A stretch of DNA of 64,000 bases from Anticarsia gemmatalis (taxonomy: Eukaryota > Arthropoda > Insecta > Lepidoptera > Erebidae): contig NC_134764.1 of NCBI RefSeq assembly GCF_050436995.1, forward strand, positions 7,750,001 through 7,814,000, in the 5' to 3' direction. Below the pieces are notes generated by a model, which did no database searches, had not been told where the DNA came from, and worked only from the letters and a program-made list of their open reading frames with translations. Shown in pieces: positions 25,651 to 36,431 of this stretch. Numbering within the stretch: position 1 is the stretch's first letter; each line of letters begins with the position of its first letter. The position numbers were made by a program, and so were the translations under genes.

Positions 25651-26023
25651 CAGCGCCATATTGTTGTACATGTTTTTTTTTTAAGAAGGCAAAGGTAATG
25701 TTATTTTTACAGCCTAATTTTGATAGTGACGGGATTTGGTAATTCGGTGGAATTGTTTTAGCAGCGTTTAGTCGAGTTGAATTCTGTATGAAATAAAAAC
25801 AGTTTGTAGTACTTTTGACATTACAAAATGAATATTTCAATGTTAAATTTAGCACCATTTTATAATCTCAAATGGATTACACTTCACTGAAAAGCTTGCA
25901 AATGTATTGGTTATCGACTGAAACAAATATAAATCAATTTTTCATAATTTATATTAGTAATAACAGTTATGACCATTTAAAATCAATATTCTCTGAACAT
26001 ACACATAATTTAGTTTCTCAATC

Positions 26024-26449
26024 TCAGAAACTCATATTCTTATCAAAACTCTGCATCTCATATTTAGCAATAACATTACACACTTCCATCTTGATTTTAG
26101 GTATTAGATTAGGTTGTAGTTTCTTAACACTAGCAGCCATACTTCTAAAGAAAACATCAATTTCATTAGTGTTTTCTTTTAAAATCTTTTCAATAAGTTT
26201 GTCTATAGTTTGCGACCTTTGTTCAGGCAGTTTAGGATCCTCTATGTATTGGACTATCTTTGGCCCATTGACTAATATTGGTTTTGGTAGTATTTTTATT
26301 GGTGGCACATTTTTTGGCATTGGAATAGTCTTCTTTCTGCCAGAGTTTTTTCTGCCGATTTTTTTCGGTGGTTCCGAGCTGACTTCTAGCTTGGGCAGGA
26401 TCTTGATGAACGGCTTTCTCGGCTCTTGAGGACCATCCACCACTGTGAT
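26024..26449 (-). CDS. MADF-BESS protein, exon 3 (linker and BESS motif)
   Basis: This terminal coding exon (residues 137-277) runs from the acceptor TAATTTTCAG to a TGA stop and is in phase 0. It encodes a Lys/Pro-rich linker with a bipartite-type basic patch (KKIGRKNSGRKK, about residues 165-176), a repeated KILPK motif, and a C-terminal BESS motif at about residues 233-267 (DVFFRSMAASVKKLQPN then a helix with regularly spaced Ile/Val). BESS motifs mediate protein-protein interaction in insect MADF-BESS regulators such as Adf1, Dip3 and Su(var)3-7 relatives. The opposite strand carries a 185-codon open frame, which is only a shadow of this exon. Confidence 0.9.
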   Translation of the reverse strand: MTVVDGPQEPRKPFIKILPKLEVSSEPPKKIGRKNSGRKKTIPMPKNVPPIKILPKPILVNGPKIVQYIEDPKLPEQRSQTIDKLIEKILKENTNEIDVFFRSMAASVKKLQPNLIPKIKMEVCNVIAKYEMQSFDKNMSF

Positions 26450-26903
26450 CTGAAAATTATAAAACATTGATTAATGAATTGACATTCCTTGGTTGTTTAG
26501 AAAACATTGTTTTATCAATTAGTTTTATTATAAACAATTTTGTTGTGATAAGATACTGCACAATGTAGTAGCTACTATAAACAAGCAATAGATAGTTATG
26601 AATTCATTGATATTGATTTTATAAATGTGAAGATGTTATTCATAATTTGTATTACCTATGCCAGTAATACCCAAATTGCGAAATCTAACCTTACTAAATA
26701 AAAATACTCCTAGAATACTTTGATTTCGTTTGTCAAAGGTAGTTTACATTGATAAAGTAGGCAGAAAACTTTTAATACTAGCACTGAATCTCATAAGGCA
26801 GGAGAACAAACTTCAAGCTTAAGTGTAAGACCATAATTTGTCCCAATAGAAAGGCGAACATTCATCTATTAATCTGTAGTCATTTAATAAGAAAAACACT
26901 CAC

Positions 26904-27142
26904 CTCATAATATTCCTGGTTGTCAGTAATAACCTGTTGTTCAGCACCTATCATCGTCTCATCCTGTGTGACTTCTTCCATCTTCTCCAAAACTATATGC
27001 TCTTCATTCCCGTCCAAAGAGGTTCCATCTAAGAATTGCAGCTTTTCAAAGATGCCCACTTTGGTCTTGTGCATAGTACCAAGGCGTTTGCTCCTCATGT
27101 AGCCATCTCGGAGGCCTCGCCAGCGCTTTTTGCATTCCTCAA
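26904..27142 (-). CDS. MADF-BESS protein, exon 2 (second half of MADF domain)
   Basis: The exon lies between the acceptor CTGATTTCAG and the donor GAG|GTGAGT (minus strand). It enters in phase 1 and leaves in phase 0. Spliced to exon 1 it restores the MADF core VEECKKRWRGLRDGYMRSK (residues 57-75), with the invariant Trp and the LRD signature, then FEKLQFLDG at the domain end. An acidic, Glu/Gln-rich segment follows (EEHIVLEKMEEVTQDE), as is common between MADF and BESS domains. The precise phase match between exons 1 and 2 and the domain continuity make the model strong. Confidence 0.92.
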
Positions 27143-27884
27143 CTGAAATCAGTTAGCAGGCTGATTAGTTTATGGTATGGTAATGATGTTAGGCTGTTGG
27201 ACTCATGATCATTGCTTACAATTTTTTCTAATTTTATTTTGTAAGTACTTATTAGATTTGTTCCTCCATGATAGAATTAAATAATGATATAGGTAGTCTG
27301 ATTACATCTACATGACATGTAAAAATGATCTAAATTGTTAATATTCAATCCAAGAATGTCCCTGTTGTTTCATAATAATGGTGCAATATTGTAGACCTAT
27401 TAACCCAAAAACTATTGTTAAAGCCAATTATGGCAGATCTAGATGATAATGCGTTAAATTCTATCTAGGTCATGAATACTAACACTCAATCTGCGCGTTT
27501 TAGGTTATATTTACTTGTTTAACTTCCATTTATGAGATTATTTGCCAATTATATCTTTATCGGTCAGTATATCGTAATAAAACATTTCAAGGTCTTTTGT
27601 TGTTTTGTTTGTTTACAAATGACAACAAAAAACAGCTGATTTTGATCATTTGACGCTAAAAATACAGCCCGTTGTGCAATGATTGTGCCGCATGAATAAG
27701 CATGCACGCCCAAAAATAGATAGCTGTAAGTTACGCTCGAGTTAAATATAAAAATTGCAAAGCAAAATCGAGCCGTTTATGTTGTGCCTAATTATCAAGT
27801 TCTTTACTTCAAATTCGGCCTTGCGGTTGTCCTATGCAGCACGGCAGTATCGTGAAATAAAGCATCGAATGGTCGAAGTGTTAC
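27143..27884 (-). other. Intron 1 of the MADF-BESS gene
   Basis: Donor CCAG|GTAACA and acceptor TGATTTCAG on the minus strand; AT-rich, no repeat or RNA gene recognised. The second intron, 26450-26903, is likewise featureless. Confidence 0.8.
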
Positions 27885-28053
27885 CTGGCTTGGACAGTTG
27901 CTGAGCTATTTCCTGCCATGTAGACTCCCTGGCTAATATATTCTTCCTCGACGGATCCAGCACATTGTACAAATAAGAATGAGGTTCCACTAATTCCACG
28001 AGTTTTTCGTCCTCTTCCGTAGGCCAGCCAACCGCATTCAAAGGCATTTCCAA
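27885..28053 (-). CDS. MADF-BESS protein, exon 1 (start and first half of MADF domain)
   Basis: First coding exon of a 277-residue protein (56 codons plus one base). It starts at the ATG of MEMPLNAVGW; a second Met lies at codon 3. The MADF domain begins at about residue 17 (KLVELVEPHSYLYN) and continues with ARESTWQEIAQQL, the helix carrying the conserved Trp-x-x-Ile-Ala. MADF is a Myb/SANT-like DNA-binding domain expanded in insects, so a nuclear, sequence-specific DNA-binding regulator is expected; target genes cannot be read from the sequence. The gene lies antisense within the intron after the Mhcl PDZ exons. The paralogue group is not assigned because MADF-BESS genes are numerous and similar. 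Confidence 0.92.
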
Positions 28054-28330
28054 CTTTCCGTTTTCGCTTGCGTCACAACGTCAAAACAAAATGTCCGCTG
28101 CCTATCAGGAACGAAAATAGCCGCGCTGCGCAGCACGACGTCACAACCGAACGATGTTCCTCTTTTGTTTGCATGTTCCTGCGTTCTCATTGGTTGAAGA
28201 GGTGTCGTAGATTATAAAGTCGTCGTGCCATCTAGCGTCGAGTAGTTGAACTCAATGAAGCAGCGCCATCTATGTTGGCTTACAGAAACAAAAGTATGTT
28301 TCAAATGTGCTTCTCTAGATGGCGAATGTT
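28054..28330 (-). promoter_or_regulatory. Promoter region of the MADF-BESS gene
   Basis: A CpG-richer stretch lies directly upstream of the start codon. On the minus strand it has a CCAAT box (CAACCAATG, plus-strand ATTGG at 28189-28193) and a near-CRE GTGACGTCG at 28136-28144. Beyond it are three copies of a GCCATCTA/TAGATGGC motif (28227-28234, 28265-28272, 28316-28323). No TATA box or clear initiator is seen, which suits a housekeeping-type promoter. Confidence 0.5.
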
Positions 28331-29382
28331 ATGCGATGGCACGGACATCTATGAAGTAACTTAGAAACGAAATATTGCAGTTTTAAGTTTTTCAGCAAGT
28401 GTAGAATAAACATAGCACACATAAGTGTATACAATAACCCCCTTGTTTTAAAAACATACCACTAATATATGTTTTATGATTATAGTTTTACGTGAAATAA
28501 TAAAATTCATTGCCTAAATGAGCGATAAGTAGTTCTTTTTTGCGGAGTTTCATATCAAATATTCGCGTAATGTCATTATCAAGAACTGTTTCAATCCCTA
28601 TTTCATTTATAAACTTAACAAAACTGTTTAACATTCCATGGCAGTTAAAAATAGTCCTTTATCTACATCGTTATTATCAGGATGATATCTATAAAGCTCG
28701 AAGGCATCTCGTAATCTGAGGTCTTGTTTGATCTACGCACTATCTCTACTATAGATTAGATAGAGCTTTATAGACGCACCTGCTGTAGACAGCTTTGATT
28801 GTAGAAAGTTTTTGAGAAATTAAGATAAGGTATATAGGTACCTAGTCGATCATTTCAGATGTAAATCACAAAACTGTAGAAATACCTCCTTTTTATTTCA
28901 TGGAAATGTGAAAGATGTCATAAAAGATTTCGACATGAAAAGTAGTTGAATACAAATTATAAGTTAGTAGTTAAGGTTGATAGTAAATAGTAGTACCTAA
29001 TAAAGCCTTGAAATCCTGCCGAAGTGCAGACAGGAACTTCGCAGTCTAACACGATAATACTCTTTACTAATAAATATTTATTTGACTTGATATAGATTAC
29101 AATTATAATTAAGTGTCTATATTCGTCAGCAATATAATTTAAGACATGAATGACTTTCTTTCGATACAAATTAGACATATTAATACAGATTCAATAAAAA
29201 ATCCTAGATCATTAATAATTTCCAGTAATTATCTGCACGATTCTAAAATAAAACGCATCCGTGGTATAAAAGTAAGAAATAAATTATATTTTAATGGTCG
29301 TACTAATTAGTGGAGGCTGGCGTCGCGTTACGCGTCTCGCGTTTGATGTCAATGGTGATAAATTTAAGAGAATGCACACTAA

Positions 29383-29559
29383 GCCCCCTTACGCACTAGC
29401 GGTTAACCGCGGGAGCGGCTAGCCGCGCGGTTACAGTTAAATATGCAACTGCCTGACAAAATTGTTGGCGGTTATGTTGCGGTTCACAGGCGGTTGTATA
29501 TTAAACTATAACCGCGCGGCTAGCCGCTCCCGCGGTTAACCGCTAGTGCGTAAGGGGGC
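29383..29559. mobile_element. Harbinger-like MITE with about 51-bp perfect inverted repeats
   Basis: The 177-bp element starts GCCCCCTTACGCACTAGCGG and ends with its reverse complement. The arms are identical for roughly 51 bases, then continue imperfectly. Both flanks carry TAA, a TWA-type 3-bp target duplication. The interior is about 75 bases and non-coding. The perfect arms imply a young insertion. Confidence 0.85.
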
Positions 29560-31265
29560 TAAATGAGATGAGGATTAGAAATGGAATGAATGCAGTTTTC
29601 TAGTGAGTAGATTAGTAGTTTGATTAGCATCAGTAAAGTCTGACATATTAATTGAAGATCGTAATAAGTGCATAAGCGCATAGACGGATGGATTTTGGTA
29701 AGCGGGATTTGAGATATTTAGAGAAAATGAAAATGTTTAGGGCTGTACCTACTGGATATTGGGCATGACTCCTCTAGCATTAGTGGAATAGACATTAACT
29801 GGCGACAGGTAAAATTCTGTCGCAGTGTTATCACATAGAAAAAGTAACTACCTATAGCGGCTGATAATTATTTCTCTTTAAATTAGCGTTTTTTATATGA
29901 GTTTAAACGTTATTGAATAAATAAACTACCGCTAAATGTTTTTAGAAACCGGGGGTAAGTAGTAATTTGTAGATATCCGGACTCTTCCGTTTTCAACACT
30001 ATATTCAACAACAACTTCAAAATAATTTTATAACAAACATACAATTTATTGAGTAAAAGCTGTATTAAACAGTAATTACAAGTCACGCGTCGATACGGGT
30101 GTGTCATGTGAGCGAGGGTGCGCGCCCGATCAACTGTGCTTCCTGTTTTATACTTAATTGACTATAATGTCAAAATTACATTATTTTTGTATACTGAAAG
30201 TCATATTTTTGAATGTTTCGGTATTTAATGTTTGTTAACATAACTGTTTTAGTTAGTAGTGGTGGTTATTTTTGGAAAATGACGTTGGTTTTATTTTGAA
30301 AATAAGTAATGAAATAAAATATAAAGTAGCCCCACCGTCTGTCTGTTCGCAATGAAATAGGAATCTCATCATTGACCTGTATTTATCTATTGCTCATGAT
30401 CTAGCAGAAATCTACAAGAACTTTCATACTGTTTTCCTCATTAGAGTGATTTTCGGGGTTGGTTCAAGGTAACCCGGTGTGACCTGGGCGAAACATCATC
30501 TTTTTTTAAAATTCTGTAAAACCTTTAGACGTGATGATCCCAAAGCTGAGCCTCTCCCTCGTTTTGTGAAGATAATCTTGTCATTTGTCGCTGATTAACG
30601 AATGAACAGATGCGTAGACCACCGTGGATGTCATATTCGTGGAAGTCATATTTCTACATGATTATAAAGTATTAATTATTAAATTAACTGTATTTTATGC
30701 ATTGGTTATGTGCGCAGGAAATGAAGGCTAAAATGTTCCGTGAGAACTAATGAGAAAGGTATTTGTGTTTTGACAGTTAGCTGTAGTTTACTTATCAATG
30801 ATATTATTACTTTATTAAATATTTTGTCAATATATAAATAATTTTTAAAGCTCGGAATATTTTCTGTCTTTTCAGCGCACTATACGGTGTAAGTAAGAAC
30901 ATTTTGAAAAGTCCAAATAACTGTATACCAACTACCAACAACGTAGTTAAGTTACCCACTTTTCGTTTCAAATTATTGTCAAAAGATTCCTTAAGCTATA
31001 ATCTAGCAATAGAACATTTATAGGGTCTTTAACATCTCCAAACGTATTACATAAAAGCAATCTCAGTACACCTGCGTCCTCAATATTATTATTCATATTT
31101 ATAATTACAATAAAGCACAAACCATTACATATGGTATTAAACAACTTGATACATAAGTACATACATACAAACATACATATATAAGTACGTACTTGCTTAG
31201 AATAAATCGCGGTATAAGAACCAGATGAACGTGTCTACAAAAAAGAAAATATCGTTTATAAAATA

Positions 31266-31478
31266 TCTCAGGTTAAGCTACGCTTGCCGAGATTGTTCTG
31301 TGGATGGGTGACCATCTTATACATATCGAGTTCCTTCGTGTTTCGGAAGTACGTTAAAATGTGGGTCCCGGCTGTCATTTTCGAAGATCTTTGGCAGTCG
31401 TTAACAGTAATCAGGAGCTTGAAAGCCTGACAACCAGTCTTACCGAAGGGTATCGTGTTAGGTATAACCTTTTTTTTC
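31266..31478 (+). mobile_element. 5S-rRNA-derived SINE
   Basis: The head CAGGTTAAGCTACGCTTGCC and GGATGGGTGACCATCTTATA is 5S-like, followed by GTGTTTCGGAAGTACGTTAA, CCCGGCTGTCATTTTCGAAG, TTGGCAGTCGTTAACAGTAA, CTGACAACCAGTCTTACCGA and a T-rich end. It is the standard form to compare with the rearranged copy at 24.8-25.1 kb. Confidence 0.75.
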
Positions 31479-31639
31479 TCGCCTATATTCTATCTCTGTA
31501 AATGAGCTAGTAAAGTTTGAAGTGACGAACTTCCACAGTATTTTTGTTCTCCTGTAAAATTTACGAAAATGTAGATACATTCGTCTGTTTCTTATACAAA
31601 TTCAATAAAGCCTTATTATCTAGACGCGGTATATTTACG

Positions 31640-31940
31640 TTAGATGCCGGAGATACGCCCGCCTAAGCGCTAATACTAAACAGTTAAATTCTGCGCCGCG
31701 GACACTGCGCACGCGCCGTCGCCATCGACGCGACAACGACCGTTACGAAAATACGACTTGGAATTCTCAGTTCAAATAATTTTCAAATTTAAATGGGTAT
31801 AGTGATATTCTTTTAAAATAAGTTTTTTTGTTGTGTGTGTGTTGTGTGCCAGTGTTTTGGATCGGTGCAAATTGGCGTGATAATACGCTAGTTAACTACC
31901 AGTCTTGGCGTGATAATACGCTAATTGACTACTCAGCTAC
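31640..31940 (+). promoter_or_regulatory. CpG-dense block with tandem repeat, candidate promoter or 5' UTR exon
   Basis: CpG dinucleotides are crowded at about 31690-31755 (GCGCCGCGGAC, GCGCACGCGCCGTCGCC) in an otherwise CpG-poor AT-rich region. An initiator-like TCTCAGTTC follows at about 31767. Then comes a GT-rich stretch and a 33-bp tandem duplication (31872-31904, 31905-31937). This is what a moth promoter with 5' UTR would look like. A plus-strand transcript joining the downstream coding exon at 59569 is possible but unproven. Confidence 0.35.
31872..31937. repeat. 33-bp tandem duplication
   Basis: Two adjacent 33-bp units each begin TTGGCGTGATAATACGCTA; the first 19 bases are identical and the rest differ at a few positions. 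Each unit contains the dyad GCGTGATAATACGC. Confidence 0.75.
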
Positions 31941-34193
31941 TTATGAAATGTCAAAAACACATTTTATTATAGAAATATGACATAGTGACGTCACAGTGTC
32001 TTATTTTCGTTGGTATCAAATGAGTGCCTAATAAAATGTCTCAGTCTGCTACAATTACAATTGCAAGCGTGAGCATTTTAGATGAACCTTTTACGAGTAT
32101 AAGTTTAATAATTTTTCGTTAACCGAGTCAACTACTCAGTTCTGTAGTAAGACTTAAAGTTGTGACTTTGACAGAGTTGTCACCGTGACAGTTGTCGGTG
32201 ACAGCTTCACGCTCGTTGCGCACGCTTTGACATTGTAATTTAATGTATTCGAGTATTGGTTAATTGATTAAGTAACTAACAGGTTACACTGGATGCCGTA
32301 TTCGTGTTAGATTGCTAGTATTGCTACAGAACGAAATGACTGTTATTATTCTAATACATGTGATAATATGATTTATTAGTAGTTAAATACACAGTTTAAA
32401 GTTTGAATGTGATCGTTACTATGTTATGGTGTTTGATTTTGACACATTAATCTAGTGCCTCTGGCTTTAGACGAGATATTTTAGCTGTGAGAGGCCTGAA
32501 GCGGGAATTGTCGACATAAAATGATATAATGCCGTTGTTACATCACTAAAATCATTACAGACCTAAAATTTAGTAAAACATTTCTTGAACTATTGAAGGC
32601 CGAAATTCCAGCACAATTTTAAAACAGCTAATTTTAAATGATAAGTCTTACCTACTATTGCTCTAAACATACCTAGTATCAAAATCTTTATTCCTCATAT
32701 ATTTACAACTTTTTTATTATAAACTACATTAAAAACAGTTGCATCCTTTTAACACTCTACAAAACTCCATAAAAATCTTAACGATTAAGCAAGATAATCG
32801 ATTAAATCGATGCTTTAACGTTTACCCAATAATCGATAAGAAGTAGTGATGTAAAAATTGATTAACGTATAACCGTAGGCGTTGTAACAAAATAGGGAAG
32901 TGATTTATCGATCGAGTGTCATTTTGTATGAATATTTTAAATCAAGATGCAATGGCTGACAGATTTAAGAGCAATTCTCGTTAGTTGTAATTATTTATTT
33001 GTTGTTGCTCTTTGTTTTGATGTTAATAGAGATAGGTTAGTTAAATGTATGTGACTTAAATGGTTCAGTTCTTTTATTTTGAAAGGTTGTAGATTGGTAT
33101 TGATAATGACTTATATTGACTCTGATTTATTGCGATTAGAAGTTTATTTAGGGTAAATTAACGTTGAGTTTTTAATCGTTTTAGGATAGTTTCATCAGAT
33201 ATTGTCTGTAGATTTTCAAATTGAACAAAGTAAGCTTCACACGCTCTCGCACTTATAATCATAGTATAGTCTCTATGATTAAAAGATATAGTATACTTAT
33301 TCCCCTAAGTAAACAAAAACTATAACATATTCCAGACAATTTTAATTTTGTGACAGTTATTTTCACACAAACAAATATCCCATAACAAGCCCAGTTAGTT
33401 AGCTTGTCATACATCTTCACTTACAAAATTTTCAATTCATCCATCAGTTGGACATGAAATTCTCGCGCAATTCCTCGCGCCTCCATTACAGCAGGACCGT
33501 CAACTTGACACATATTTATGTGAGGAGGGCACAAAAAGACAATGAGCACTCCCGGGACGGGAGGACGAGACGGTATGCCACAGTCCTGCTATATAGGGAA
33601 TATGGAGTAGGGTTGGGGCTAATTTCCTTCCATTGTAGCCATTCAGTTATAGACAGACAAATTGTGTATGAAAATATGATCAGCGCCCCTAGCGTGATCT
33701 GCGAGAACAATTTTTTTAAACGTCATTTTAGATGTTTATCGATTGATACTCGATGAAGTGTAAAAAATTGCACTATAGCTCTTTATTTCTTAAGAGGGAG
33801 ACCTTACTTTAAAAAATATCGAGATATCACTATCGCTACTTTGTCGTAAAGTGACTCCAAAATTATCAACTTGGATAAAAAATACTAATTAAATCTAGTA
33901 CAGGCCATCGTATTTAGACGAATTTCGCAACGAAAGCTGTCATAAGTTAATACCTACAGTAAAACATAGCTTATTCAAATTTATTACAATTTCTCCTAAC
34001 ATTTGCCACTCTAAACATAATTCAGCTACTGTTTATAATCCGAGCCAACGAATAAACAAAACGAAACACGGACCGTTGTTTTAAAATATCAATAAGTATG
34101 CAGTGGGCATCGACGTTGATAGAGAATCGCCCACGAATGACGCCCGACATGCATCCTCCGACCTTTACAAAACACAGCGACCGTAGAAAACTA

Positions 34194-34375
34194 TCCATAC
34201 TAATATTATAAATGCGAAAGTAACTCTGTCTGTCTGTTACTCAATCACGCCTAAACTACTGAACCAATTTGCATGAAATTTGGTATGGAGAGATTTTGAT
34301 ACTCGAGAAAGGACATAGGCTACTTTTTACCTCGGTAAAATTCAGGTGGCGGACGAAGTCGCGGGTAAAAGCTAG
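34194..34375 (+). mobile_element. Non-autonomous Helitron, family B, copy 1
   Basis: It runs from TCCATACTAATATTATAAAT after an A to GTCGCGGGTAAAAGCTAG before a T. It shares GCGAAAGTAACTCTGTCTG, GAACCAATTTGCATGAAATT and GGTGGCGGACGAAGTCGCGG with the copy at 42791-42998. Non-coding. Confidence 0.8.
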
Positions 34376-34679
34376 TTTAAAATAAACTCATTTACATAAA
34401 AGTAATATTTATATAAATAGTGAAGATATAAGTGCAAAACTGATTTGTTTTTGCATAGAATTTATTTAGCAAGCAGTAACGACTTTAAAAATAAAGTAAT
34501 CCTGTATTTAGTCCCAAGTTTAAAACTATATCCAAGAAGAAATTATGGCTATAGATAATGTTTAATATACTAACGTGACCAATGGCCGCTAAAGGCTGAA
34601 ACTGATTTTAAATAAGCCTTTGACACGTGAACCAATAAGTTACATTTTGTTGGTAAGTTTCTTCGATTAATAAATTTCC

Positions 34680-34716
34680 TTGAGGGCATACACAGTCCCC
34701 AACCCGCACTTGGCAA
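34680..34716 (+). mobile_element. Truncated SINE/LINE tail (CCCCAACCCGC family)
   Basis: Only the first 35 or so bases of the tail remain (GAGGGCATACACAGTCCCCA then CCCGCACTTGG) before unrelated sequence. Confidence 0.6.
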
Positions 34717-36328
34717 CTTGATTGCAATGTTTCTGTGTATAGTTCAGCAAATACACTTTTCTTCATATTCTATGTTAATTGTTTCAAATCCGATACAAAT
34801 CAGTGTTTGTTATTTGTCTATTGGTAAAATTCCCCGACACTGTCTATTCAAATCACATTAATTGTCTTTAGAAAGCAACGTAAATACACCGGCCAGACTT
34901 CTACAACAGTACTAGTTACAAAGTAATAGAAATATACCGGCCAGACTGTCTGCGGCGACTGAAAATGTCCCTAAGATCCTCCACATCCCTATAACGGGCT
35001 GAAGTTGGATTATTTTGGTACATAGGAGTCGTGAGGAAGCCGCGTGCCGAATGAAATGTTCCCCCATTACTTTATTTTTATATCAAATTCTATATGTTTG
35101 AGTGTTTCGGATGCCTTCGTTGATTCTCTTCCTGTAGGACTTTTCTTAGAAGTAGATGGTTCATTTGGTTAAAAATATACGCCTGTTTTGTACGTAGTCA
35201 TAGACATTTTTTTGTATGTAGTCAGAAATAGGTTTTGCGATATGGAACCTAGCTTTTGCAAGGGATATTTCTGGAAAAAAAAAATTGGCTGTATTAATCC
35301 GGACTGAAGTAGATAATTATTATTGATAGAATTTTGGTAAAAATAAATTTTGCAATACGCTTGAAAACAATGTTATTAGAAGTTTCAATCTTCGAAATAG
35401 TTGCTTTTCGTCAATAAGTAAACAACTCGCGATATTTAACATGAACAACTAAACTTATCAGTAGAAGATAATCTGTCATTGTTACAGCTGTCATCAAGTC
35501 AATGTTTAACGGCGATGCAATTATCGCAGTGCGTAGATATGGTCATGTGATTGTTATTCAGAATGAGACGCGGGTCAGTTCACATACCTGACGGTTAGAT
35601 ACGAATGTATCTACAGCACCTCTGTGATGCATTTAAATAGTACCTGTGGCTTAGTGCCTATGATTTAATGTTCAGTCAGAAAGATAGTCTTCAAGTTTAT
35701 TGATTATGGCTAGAAGATTGCTAAATTCATTTCAGGAACTGCTTGACGGTCGTTGTGAGGATATAAAATCACTGATATGAATGAAACTTAATTTAAGTTA
35801 CAATCAACTAAATACCTTTGTGGTTTTGGTTTTTAGTATGGATCGAATGTGAATCAATTAAAGGCGTGATGATTTTTAATGACATCTTTCTCATAATCTT
35901 TGGTATTGTGATTGAATTTGACTATAAGTAAAGGGCGTTTTTCCGAATCTTTTTATTTGATTTGGTTCATAATCACGCCCTAGAACAACAAAATTTAGCA
36001 AAGAAACTGCAGTACCAATACAAACATACAATATTTGTACAAAAATTTCACTTCGCTTGTTGCCCACGCGCATACCTTTGGTACCGATACCGGTAAGACA
36101 GTATTATACACCGGCAACTTAATAGAGAGACTTGGTATGCACGATATTTCTAAATTCTTATAATAATACCTTATAAACTCAAAAAACAAAAATAAACATT
36201 AGTCTATTCAAGCTAAGGAAGAGTGGCATCTCCGAACAGGTGTTGTTGATACTTAAAAGGAGAAGTCAGCCTTAAGTTTATTGTAAACCGTTATTGTGGA
36301 AGAATAAAACATTTTTCATTTCATTTTC

Positions 36329-36431
36329 TAAGTCCCAACCTGCACTTGGTCGACGTGGTGGAATCAAGGCCTAACTCCGTCCCTAATTTCGGGAGAAGAC
36401 CTTTGTCCAGCAGTTGGACATTAATTGGTTA
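36329..36431 (+). mobile_element. SINE/LINE-type 3' tail fragment (CCCCAACCCGC family)
   Basis: Diverged copy with AGTCCCAACCTGCACTTGG, GTGGTGGAATCAAGGCCTAA, TCGGGAGAAGACC and CAGCAGTTGGACATTAAT. Confidence 0.7.

Larger units (their letters stand above)
18237..26023 (+). other. Large Mhcl intron, left part
   Basis: No plus-strand coding exon is recognised. The stretch contains a short GA microsatellite (about 21339-21357), a 15-bp-arm palindrome (21558-21589), SINE and LINE tail fragments, a 5S-derived SINE and the probable 3' UTR of the minus-strand MADF-BESS gene. Open frames here are short and motif-free. Confidence 0.6.
28331..31620. other. Non-coding stretch between the MADF-BESS gene and the CpG-dense block
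   Basis: Apart from the Harbinger-like MITE at 29383-29559 and the SINE at about 31266-31478, nothing is recognised. A small CpG-rich patch lies near 30085-30132. Open frames are short and motif-free. Confidence 0.5.

Noticed and set aside
25872..26429. 185-codon plus-strand open frame, membrane-like composition
   Set aside because: It is antisense to exon 3 of the MADF-BESS gene. The hydrophobic residues arise from reading Lys/Pro-rich codons backwards.
26920..27102. 60-codon plus-strand open frame
   Set aside because: Antisense shadow of MADF-BESS exon 2.
33448..33756. 102-codon plus-strand frame
   Set aside because: No motif, no splice context and partial resemblance to repeat text near 8.58 kb; probably chance or transposon debris.
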